The notes under the pieces: model-generated | The model's input: the letters and a program-made list of their open reading frames with translations, nothing else | What the model was told of the DNA's origin: nothing | The model's database searches: none | Assembly (NCBI GenBank): GCA_025357975.1 | Contig: JANYKY010000230.1 | Span: 1-5,078 of the forward strand | DNA from: Gemmatimonadaceae bacterium | GTDB lineage: Bacteria; Gemmatimonadota; Gemmatimonadetes; Gemmatimonadales; Gemmatimonadaceae | DNA: 5,078 bases | Reading direction: 5' to 3' | Part shown: positions 1-4,754 of the stretch, in pieces | Position numbering within the stretch: the first letter of the stretch is position 1 | How the letters are laid out: each line of letters starts with the position of its first letter | Program-made: the position numbers and the translations under genes

Positions 1-82
1 CTTTCTTGAACAGCCGGTATTTCGTCGCGTAGTACCAGCGGAGATACGGACCCGCCCTCGGCTGGTCTCGTCGCTCTGTCAA
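1..82 (-). CDS. Possible fourth operon gene, 5' end only (hypothetical)
   Basis: A reading frame opens at a TTG whose last two bases are the first two of the receiver's TGA stop (minus-strand TTGA, 79-82) and stays open to the window edge, about 27 codons. The start would read MTERRDQPRAG followed by an aromatic and basic stretch (PYLRWYYATKYRLFKK). Third codon positions are mostly G/C, as in the neighbours, and the stop/start overlap mirrors the two upstream junctions, which is the main argument for it. Against it, TTG is a rare start, no strong Shine-Dalgarno is visible and the other minus frames are also open over this short distance, though without a start codon. I do not recognise the family. 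If real, it could be the missing effector or exporter partner of this operon, but that is speculation. Confidence 0.3.
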   Translation of the reverse strand, partial: MTERRDQPRAGPYLRWYYATKYRLFKK

Positions 83-441
83 GCGACCGCTTCGGTCACT
101 ATGCGAAGAAGTTGCTGAATTGGAACTGGCTTGATGAGAACGTCATTGCATCCCGCGGCGAGACAGCGCTCGATTGTCGCAGCGTCATCAGAGCCTGTCA
201 TGGCGAAAGTCGTCGCGGGCTTCAGGCCTTTCGCGTCGAGTGAGGACAGAACGGTCAGTCCGTCAGCATCGGGAAGCCCGAGATCGAGGATCATTACATC
301 TGCCCTGTCCGGCCCCTTCCATGCGCTTGCCTCCGCTGCGTTACTGGCAAGCGTCACGTCGAAACCACCACTCTCGAGAAGAATCTTGAGAGCTCCGCTG
401 ATCGATGGACTGTCCTCCACCAGCAACACACGTGCACTCAT
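79..441 (-). CDS. Single-domain response regulator (CheY-like receiver)
   Basis: This 120-residue protein is a complete receiver domain and nothing else. The phosphorylation pocket is intact: acidic pair E9-D10, phospho-acceptor D53 in the strand MILDLGLPDADG, T82 as the switch Thr, and K104 followed by P105. The beta/alpha pattern runs from VLLVED to the C-terminal helix, so the length fits a stand-alone CheY/Spo0F-type regulator with no DNA-binding or enzymatic output. It acts in the cytoplasm and is presumably phosphorylated by the kinase encoded directly upstream: the kinase stop and this start share the bases ATGA (438-441), which implies translational coupling. No clear Shine-Dalgarno precedes the ATG, consistent with reinitiation. 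The output must come from protein-protein contact or a phosphorelay to a partner not seen here. The family call is firm; the pairing is inferred from the overlap. Confidence 0.95.
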   Translation of the reverse strand: MSARVLLVEDSPSISGALKILLESGGFDVTLASNAAEASAWKGPDRADVMILDLGLPDADGLTVLSSLDAKGLKPATTFAMTGSDDAATIERCLAAGCNDVLIKPVPIQQLLRIVTEAVA

Positions 442-1235
442 ATTTGCGAGCGGCTTGTCGGGAGAGTGAAAAAGAACCTGCTGCCGTCGCCGAGATCGCT
501 CTCGACCCAGATGCGGCCGCCATTGAGCTCGACGAACCTTCGCGCGATAGTCAAACCGAGGCCGGTGCCGTGGTGGACACGGGATGCCGACGAGTCGACC
601 TGAGCGAACTCACGGAAGATGAGCTCATGATGATCAGGCGCAATTCCGCGGCCAGTGTCCCCGACTTCCACCAACACCACGTCCGCGTGTGCAGGATCAA
701 CACTCACATTGACCCACACGCGTCCGCCGCTCGGCGTGAACTCGAATGCGTTTCCCAGAAGGTTCGTGAGAACATGAATGACCTTGTCGCGGTCGCCCCG
801 CACTGGCGGAATATCAGCTCCGATATTTCGCTCGAGAGTCAGGCCTTTCTTCGCGACAAGGGATTCGTTCAACGCCGTGACCTGCTGGACCACCTCGTCT
901 ATCGAGAAGGTCGAATCCACCAAGGTCAACGGGCCGCTCGAATGCCGTGCATGTGTAAGTATTTCGGCGATCATGTCGAGAAGCTGCCGCCCTCCGGTGA
1001 TGATGACGGAGATGCTGTCGCGCTGCTTTGGAACCACTTCGCCGAGGATTCCGTCGCGCAGAATCTCAGCATGTGTGATGATCGCCGTCAGCGGCGTCCT
1101 GAGGTCGTGCGAAATGTTGGACAGAAACTGAGTCTTCAGGGCGTCACGGTCGCGCAGGTCCGCTATCACCCTCTGCGCATCCTCGATCTCCGCCTCCAGT
1201 TGCATCAATCGCTCATTGATGCCCTGATCAGTCAT
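438..1235 (-). CDS. Soluble sensor-less histidine kinase (HisKA + HATPase_c)
   Basis: The 265-residue protein is a minimal two-domain kinase. Residues 8-37 are a charged heptad-like helix, probably coiled coil. The HisKA dimerisation helix carries the phospho-accepting H43 in SHDLRTPLT, followed by the second helix to about residue 98. The ATPase domain shows the N box (N158, N162), G1 box D193-G195-G197, F box (FREFAQ, 207-212) and G2 box G223-T-G225-L-G227, and ends with the usual final strand (SRFFFTLP). All catalytic residues are present. There is no transmembrane segment, signal peptide, PAS, GAF or HAMP domain. The start (ATG at 1235) lies inside the exporter gene, with an 8-base overlap, and the stop overlaps the receiver start by 4 bases. 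The upstream Shine-Dalgarno is weak (a GAAGTAAG-like stretch). It most likely phosphorylates the downstream receiver; its input signal is unknown and may come through the co-encoded transporter or another protein. Confidence 0.95.
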   Translation of the reverse strand: MTDQGINERLMQLEAEIEDAQRVIADLRDRDALKTQFLSNISHDLRTPLTAIITHAEILRDGILGEVVPKQRDSISVIITGGRQLLDMIAEILTHARHSSGPLTLVDSTFSIDEVVQQVTALNESLVAKKGLTLERNIGADIPPVRGDRDKVIHVLTNLLGNAFEFTPSGGRVWVNVSVDPAHADVVLVEVGDTGRGIAPDHHELIFREFAQVDSSASRVHHGTGLGLTIARRFVELNGGRIWVESDLGDGSRFFFTLPTSRSQI

Positions 1236-3036
1236 TGATGCTTACTTCGAGTGCGAGGTCGTTCTCGTCGGTGGTCTCGATCGATTCGACTAGCTGCTGC
1301 CGGCGGAGCAGCGCCCAGTATTTTCCTTCGGCGGCCATGAGCTCGTCATGTCTGCCTTGTTCGACGATGCGTCCTTCGTCCAGCACGACAATCCAGGTCG
1401 CATCGCGAATGGCGCTCACACGGTGCGACGCGATAACGGATGTCCTTGCCGTTAATGCGCTCCGCAGGGCGCCGAGAATTTCCGCTTCCGTATGCGTGTC
1501 TACGGCGCTCAGCGCATCGTCGAGAAGTACGATCGACGGCTTTCGTGCAAGCGCTCGTGCCAGTGACGTGCGCTGCTTTTGGCCGCCCGACAAATTGATG
1601 CCTCGTTCGCCGAGCATGGTATCATACTTTCCAGGAAATCCGTCGATAGTTTCCTCGAGCTGCGCAGTCGCGGCCGCCCATTGAACGGCTTTGGAGTCGT
1701 CTGTTCCATACGACAGGTTGGCGCCGATTGTATCGCTGAAGAGCAGGCTTTCCTGCGGTACAAATCCGATTTCACGGCGGAGTTCACTGATGGCGATGCG
1801 ATCAGCCGGAACTCCGTCGATGAGGATGGAGCCTTTCTGCGGCTCGTAGAGGCGGGGAATCAGATCCATCAAGGCAGTCTTTCCGCTTCCAGTTGCTCCG
1901 ACAACGCCAAGAGTTCCACCGGCCTGAATCGCAAAGCTCACGTCGTGCAGCACCCAGCGCGGCGCTTCATCTTTGCCCGCAGGAAAATGAAAGCTCACGT
2001 TTCGGAATTCGATCGAGCGTCCGCCGTGTGTTGGCGGAAGAGAAATGAGCTCGCTCTTCGGCCCGTCTTCCAGCCGTGGCTTTTCATCGAGAATTTCATT
2101 CAGTCGCGCCATCGACGCCGAGCCGCGCTGAAAGAGGTTGATGACCCAGCCAAGGGCTATCAACGGCCACGTAAGGAGATTCAGGTAGAGACCAAAGGCT
2201 ACAAATGATCCGACTGAGATCTGCCCTCTTAACGCGAGCACGCCACCGACGCCAAGCACGACGACTCCGGCGAGGCCAGCGAGGAGCGCGAACATCGGGA
2301 ACATCGTGCCGTAGAGGCGCGCAAGTGACATGTTGCGGCGCAGATACTCATCGTTGAGCTCGGAGAATCGTGCGATCTCTGCCGCCTCCTGACGATATGC
2401 CCTTACGATCCGCGTGCCCGAAAGATTTTCCTGCGCGTGCGTTGTGAGTGTCGAAAAGTGCTCCTGTACCGCTTCGAAGCGATGATGTACGGCCTTCCCC
2501 AGATACGCTGTGATTACGGGAAGCGCGATCATTGGAAGCAGCGCAAGGATAGTCAGCCTGACATCGATGCGGAGCATGAAGAAGAGAGCGAAGACACCGC
2601 CGGCAATTGTGCTCACGAGATACATCACCGCGGGACCTGCGGCCATTCTCACTGCGCCGAGGTCGTTGGTGAGGCGCGCCATGATGTCGCCGGTGCGCAT
2701 GCGCCCATAGTACGATGCGTCGAGCTTTTCGAGATGGATGAACAGGTCGTTTCTGAGATCGTATTCGATGTCTCTACTGATGCCGTTCAGTATGTCGCGC
2801 ATTCCGTAGCGCATGAATCCGGCGAAGATCCCAACCGCTACGATCTCGAGAGCGAGCGTCCAGGTGCGTGCGATCGGGAGTCCCGCTTTGATTGCATCGA
2901 TGCCAAGTCGGAGAAACCAGGGTATAACACTGGTGATGGCCGTCGACACTACGACAAGTGCAAGCCCGGTAACGAGTTGCCCAAGATAGGGGCGATAGTA
3001 GGGCAAGAGGCGCCTGAGCTGTTTCATATATGGCAC
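1228..3036 (-). CDS. ABC exporter half-transporter (fused TMD-NBD), MdlA/YheI-like with degenerate Walker B
   Basis: At 602 residues this is a full-length type IV (MsbA/Sav1866-fold) exporter subunit in the inner membrane. Hydrophobic helices lie at roughly 18-40, 60-78, 134-155, 160-180, 243-268 and 274-301. The ATPase domain starts near 340: Walker A GATGSGKT (380-387), Q-loop Q428, signature LSGGQ (482-486), Walker B IVLLD (502-506), D-loop SAVD (510-513), H-loop H538. Residue 507, after Walker B, is Asp instead of the catalytic Glu (LLDDALSAVD). This pattern marks the degenerate-site half of heterodimeric exporters such as E. coli MdlA, B. subtilis YheI/BmrC and TM287, and the C-terminal YWALLRRQQL also resembles MdlA. 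Its partner should be an MdlB/YheH-type half, which is not in the window. The substrate cannot be read from sequence. The start is GTG at 3036; an ATG nine bases downstream (3027) is an alternative, with no strong Shine-Dalgarno for either. An acidic tail (586-602) runs into the kinase overlap. Confidence 0.95.
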   Translation of the reverse strand: MPYMKQLRRLLPYYRPYLGQLVTGLALVVVSTAITSVIPWFLRLGIDAIKAGLPIARTWTLALEIVAVGIFAGFMRYGMRDILNGISRDIEYDLRNDLFIHLEKLDASYYGRMRTGDIMARLTNDLGAVRMAAGPAVMYLVSTIAGGVFALFFMLRIDVRLTILALLPMIALPVITAYLGKAVHHRFEAVQEHFSTLTTHAQENLSGTRIVRAYRQEAAEIARFSELNDEYLRRNMSLARLYGTMFPMFALLAGLAGVVVLGVGGVLALRGQISVGSFVAFGLYLNLLTWPLIALGWVINLFQRGSASMARLNEILDEKPRLEDGPKSELISLPPTHGGRSIEFRNVSFHFPAGKDEAPRWVLHDVSFAIQAGGTLGVVGATGSGKTALMDLIPRLYEPQKGSILIDGVPADRIAISELRREIGFVPQESLLFSDTIGANLSYGTDDSKAVQWAAATAQLEETIDGFPGKYDTMLGERGINLSGGQKQRTSLARALARKPSIVLLDDALSAVDTHTEAEILGALRSALTARTSVIASHRVSAIRDATWIVVLDEGRIVEQGRHDELMAAEGKYWALLRRQQLVESIETTDENDLALEVSIND

Positions 3037-3045
3037 GACGATTGC
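3031..3045 (+). promoter_or_regulatory. Sigma-54-type -24/-12 promoter core, reading toward the lipoprotein gene
   Basis: The bases TGGCACG (3031-3037), four spacer bases and TTGC (3042-3045) match the sigma-54 core consensus TGGCACG-N4-TTGC at every specified position. The invariant GG and GC are ten bases apart, as required. Transcription would start near 3057, about 64 bases before the lipoprotein ATG and in the right orientation. The site overlaps the exporter's GTG start codon on the other strand; it would be fully intergenic if the exporter starts at the ATG at 3027. No activator binding site was identified. Confidence 0.45.
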
Positions 3046-3049
3046 CCCG

Positions 3050-3079
3050 TTGAGCAGGTCTAAAGACTTGCGCTATAAG
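3050..3079 (+). promoter_or_regulatory. Candidate sigma-70-type promoter for the lipoprotein gene
   Basis: TTGAGC (3050-3055) and TATAAG (3074-3079) are separated by 18 bases and match the -35 and -10 consensus at 4 and 5 of 6 positions. The start point would fall near 3086, leaving a leader of about 35 bases that contains the GGAGG ribosome-binding site (3106-3110). An imperfect inverted repeat, GACTTGC (3065-3071) and GCAAGAGTC (3088-3096), brackets the -10 box and could be an operator, though the arms differ by a two-base bulge. Confidence 0.4.
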
Positions 3080-3098
3080 AACTTCGGGCAAGAGTCAA
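3072..3098 (-). promoter_or_regulatory. Candidate sigma-70-type promoter for the exporter operon
   Basis: On the minus strand TTGACT (3098-3093) is followed after 15 bases by TATAGC (3077-3072). The -35 box matches consensus at 5 of 6 positions and the -10 box at 4 of 6, but the spacer is shorter than the usual 16-18. It sits about 35 bases before the GTG start. It shares its TATA bases with the rightward -10 box, so the two promoters would compete. This is the best candidate I can find for the operon in this gap, but it is weak. Confidence 0.25.
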
Positions 3099-3120
3099 AT
3101 ACAACGGAGGCTTCGTTCAG

Positions 3121-4041
3121 ATGACAAAATATATCTCCCGGTGGAGTGCGCCGCTCGCCCTTGTGGTGGCACTCGCCGCCGCCGCGTGCAGTGACACCAA
3201 AAAGCCGGATACGCTGGCCCAGGACACATCCCTGAATCGCGATCTTCAGATGGCGAATCAGGACACGACCGCGCAGCCAGCGCTCAACGACGTTCCGGCA
3301 ACCGGGACGCCGACTACACGTGCAGAGTCAGCACCGACGCCAACTGTTCGCACCCCGGTTAGAGCTGCGCCTCGGCCGATTGTACGAACGCCGACGCCGA
3401 TTGTGAGATCGCCCGCGCCGACGCGTACGGTTCCTCGCCCGACCCGGCCCGTCGAGCCGACAGTGACCGCGAACGGCAATACCGTGACGCGCGGATCATC
3501 AGGTTCGGAACGCCGCCTTGGCAGCATTCCCGCGGGCTCTGAAATAATTCTCAGCTCGAATTCACGCGTGTGCACCAACACGTACAAAGTTGGGCAGCGT
3601 TTCTCGGCGACAGTGTCGAGCGCAGTAGAAGGATCGAACGGCGCAACGATTCCTGCAGGTGCAACTGCGAGTGTGGAAGTCACGGAACTCAGCCGTAGCG
3701 AAAACGTCAACGACAAAATCAACATGGGATTCCGCGTGACGTCGGTGAGTTTTGGCGGCCGGACATACCCGGTGAGTGCAACCACCACGTTTGCGAGCGT
3801 CGATCGCGTAAGAAACCAGCCGAAGGGGAAGGACGTCCAGAAAGTCGTCGGCGGTGCTGCAATTGGCGCGGTGCTCGGCCAGATTCTCGGTCATAGCACG
3901 AAGGCGACTGTGATCGGTGCTGCCGCTGGTGCTGCTGCCGGAACAGGGGCTGCGGCGGCGACTGCGAACTATGAAGGTTGTCTTCCGGATGGAGGGCGCA
4001 TCACGGTGACGCTGGACTCGTCGACGCAGATTCAGGCCTGA
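3121..4041 (+). CDS. Secreted lipoprotein with Arg/Pro-rich linker, beta domain and glycine zipper
   Basis: The 306-residue protein starts at an ATG ten bases after a strong GGAGG (3106-3110). A basic, hydrophobic signal peptide (1-22) ends in the lipobox-like AAAC, with C23 as the predicted lipidated residue. Serine at +2 would favour the outer membrane under the E. coli sorting rule. Residues 70-111 form a Pro/Thr/Arg linker with eight Arg and no acidic residue, containing three P-[TI]-V-R-[TS]-P units. Residues 136-231 look beta-rich (IPAGSEI, VGQRFSATV, IPAGATASVEV, FRVTSVSFGGRTYPV). A glycine zipper follows: G245, G249, G253, G257, a short polar turn, then G266, G270, G274, which suggests a two-helix membrane hairpin. 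A last strand (293-304) closes the protein. C151 and C287 could form a disulfide between the beta domain and the tail. From memory, similar unnamed proteins occur in Acidobacteria and Gemmatimonadota; function is unknown, with an envelope role inferred. It ends at an intrinsic terminator. Confidence 0.9.
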   Translation: MTKYISRWSAPLALVVALAAAACSDTKKPDTLAQDTSLNRDLQMANQDTTAQPALNDVPATGTPTTRAESAPTPTVRTPVRAAPRPIVRTPTPIVRSPAPTRTVPRPTRPVEPTVTANGNTVTRGSSGSERRLGSIPAGSEIILSSNSRVCTNTYKVGQRFSATVSSAVEGSNGATIPAGATASVEVTELSRSENVNDKINMGFRVTSVSFGGRTYPVSATTTFASVDRVRNQPKGKDVQKVVGGAAIGAVLGQILGHSTKATVIGAAAGAAAGTGAAAATANYEGCLPDGGRITVTLDSSTQIQA

Positions 4042-4064
4042 ATTGCGTTGTTGTGTTCGTGGGG

Positions 4065-4093
4065 AAAACGGCGCCTTGAGGGCGTCGTTTTTT
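4065..4093 (+). terminator. Intrinsic (rho-independent) terminator of the lipoprotein gene
   Basis: AAAACGGCGCC (4065-4075) pairs with GGCGTCGTTTT (4081-4091) around a TTGAG loop. This gives an 11-bp stem with a single G-T pair, and the stem runs into a six-base T tract (4088-4093). It lies 23 bases after the lipoprotein stop. The A-rich left arm means the hairpin could also terminate transcripts arriving from the right. Confidence 0.85.
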
Positions 4094-4128
4094 CGTTGCG
4101 GAGGGTAAGACCAGTCGCGCGGGTCGTC

Positions 4129-4268
4129 GGGCCTGGGGGTACTTCGGTTGAGCTAGTCCTCGCAGTCTACGGGGTCGGGCTTGCGTGAATGTTCACTTCG
4201 TGAACGTTCGCTCCAAAGTCGCCTGGCCACTCGCTGCTGCGGGCGCTCCCCGAAGCACCCCCAGCCCC
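4129..4268. repeat. Long-range inverted repeat enclosing about 100 bases
   Basis: CTGGGGGTACTTCGG (4133-4147) and CCGAAGCACCCCCAG (4250-4264) are complementary at 14 of 15 positions. Allowing one more mismatch extends the arms to 4129-4147 and 4250-4268 (17 of 19). They enclose a second hairpin at 4187-4209, so the block could fold as a large branched structure or represent a small element with terminal inverted repeats. No target-site duplication was evident. The right arm can instead pair with GGGGGTGC at 4297-4304 (perfect 8 bp). Confidence 0.6.
4187..4209. repeat. Ten-base-pair hairpin with TTC loop
   Basis: GAATGTTCAC (4187-4196) and GTGAACGTTC (4200-4209) flank a TTC loop. Nine Watson-Crick pairs and one T-G pair form the stem. 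It lies inside the larger inverted repeat at 4129-4268. The core CACTTCGTG recurs exactly at 4321-4329. Confidence 0.75.
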
Positions 4269-4302
4269 TCCTCCTCTGCCAGACCACTTTTTACTCGGGG
4301 GT

Positions 4303-4319
4303 GCGGAGCGAAGCTCCGC
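4303..4319. repeat. Perfect 7-bp hairpin with GAA loop
   Basis: GCGGAGC (4303-4309) and GCTCCGC (4313-4319) are exact complements around GAA. It is followed at once by a second small hairpin, GCAC-TTC-GTGC (4320-4330), so two stems are stacked in tandem. A 10-base direct repeat, TGCTCGTGCT, follows at 4328-4337 and 4363-4372. Confidence 0.7.
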
Positions 4320-4377
4320 GCACTTCGTGCTCGTGCTGGGCGGGAAAACTCCGTGCGGCTCATGCTCGTGCTCAACG

Positions 4378-4389
4378 GCTTCGCGAAGC
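4378..4389. repeat. Perfect 12-bp palindrome GCTTCGCGAAGC
   Basis: The 12 bases read identically on both strands. This is the fourth TTCG/CGAA-centred symmetric motif within about 200 bases, and it lies just before the heptanucleotide array. Confidence 0.6.
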
Positions 4390-4408
4390 TGAAGCGGCGC
4401 TGGCAGTT

Positions 4409-4449
4409 TAGCAGACAGCAGGTAGCCAGATTAGCAGGCAGCAGTTAGC
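4409..4449. repeat. Degenerate heptanucleotide tandem array
   Basis: The trinucleotide AGC recurs at 4410, 4417, 4424, 4433, 4440 and 4447, giving spacings of 7, 7, 9, 7 and 7. Units are TAGCAGA, CAGCAGG, TAGCCAG, a nine-base step, GCAGCAG and TTAGC. Four of the six sites carry the full AGCAG core. The array is bracketed by a 7-bp inverted repeat, GTTTAGC (4406-4412) and GCTAAAC (4472-4478), and its last unit can also pair TTAGCG (4445-4450) with CGCTAA (4471-4476). Confidence 0.6.
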
Positions 4450-4484
4450 GCGTCGGCGTCTCAGCATTTACGCTAAACGGAATT

Positions 4485-4552
4485 GGGTTTTAAGACCGAC
4501 GGCATCGGCTTAACCCACCGCGGGCCGAGGTTGCTCCGCACTTCGATGCCGT
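4485..4552. repeat. Overlapping imperfect stems, two alternative pairings
   Basis: GGGTT-TT-AAG-A-CCGA (4485-4499) can pair with TCGG-CTT-AACCC (4505-4516), giving a 12-bp stem with a two-base and a one-base bulge. The bases ACGGCATCG (4499-4507) are also a perfect 9-bp complement of CGATGCCGT (4544-4552). The two structures share bases and cannot form together. Confidence 0.55.
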
Positions 4553-4561
4553 TGGTGTGTC

Positions 4562-4577
4562 CCTCGCGAGAGCGAGG
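4562..4577. repeat. Perfect 6-bp hairpin with GAGA tetraloop
   Basis: CCTCGC (4562-4567) and GCGAGG (4572-4577) flank GAGA, which fits the stable GNRA loop class if transcribed from the plus strand. A run of seven T follows at 4593-4599, too far away for a standard terminator. Confidence 0.55.
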
Positions 4578-4754
4578 CCCACGTACCTTGTCTTTTTTTA
4601 CCCGTAACAAAGAAGGGGTTGGAGCAGCATTGAAGCGAAGTGAGAACCTTCGTAGGAGGCGCTGAATCGGCGCAGTCGATCCAACGCCGACCTCATCCAT
4701 GGCACTCACGCCGCAAACTCCAGCCCATCCATCGGCAGTCAGTCGAAAAAAGCG

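Larger units (their letters stand above)
4094..4754. other. Repeat-rich convergent intergenic region without a convincing gene
   Basis: About 660 bases separate the 3' ends of two convergent genes. Short open frames exist on both strands, but none resembles a known protein or has a good ribosome-binding site. The stretch is instead packed with inverted repeats, small hairpins with TTC or GAA loops, a 7-bp-period array and longer imperfect stems, listed separately. Because both flanking genes end here, the region is unlikely to hold their promoters. I see no tRNA, rRNA or CRISPR pattern. A small RNA or a decayed repeat mosaic both remain possible. Confidence 0.7.

Noticed and set aside
405..1238. 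Long plus-strand frame (277 codons) opposite the kinase gene
   Set aside because: The kinase on the minus strand has every catalytic motif. The opposite frame resembles no protein and is explained by the scarcity of stops in GC-rich antisense frames.
1579..3063. Plus-strand frames of 208-209 codons opposite the exporter gene
   Set aside because: They are antisense shadows of a fully recognisable ABC exporter and have no domain-like pattern or ribosome-binding sites.
3258..3894. Minus-strand frames opposite the lipoprotein gene
   Set aside because: The plus-strand gene has a Shine-Dalgarno, signal peptide and coherent domain order. The opposite translations are low-complexity mirrors of the repeat-rich linker and zipper.
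4409..4449. Possible CRISPR array
   Set aside because: The repeating unit is about 7 bases, degenerate and without spacers.
4129..4577. Possible tRNA or other known structured RNA gene
   Set aside because: No cloverleaf arms, CCA end or TTCGA-type T-loop context could be placed, and the stems do not fit a known RNA I can recognise.
4562..4599. GAGA hairpin plus T7 run as a second terminator
   Set aside because: Fifteen bases separate the stem from the T run, too many for an intrinsic terminator, and no plus-strand gene needs it.
4181..4709. Short frames of 60-87 codons on both strands in the intergenic region
   Set aside because: They run across hairpins and tandem repeats, overlap each other on both strands, and lack ribosome-binding sites and recognisable motifs.
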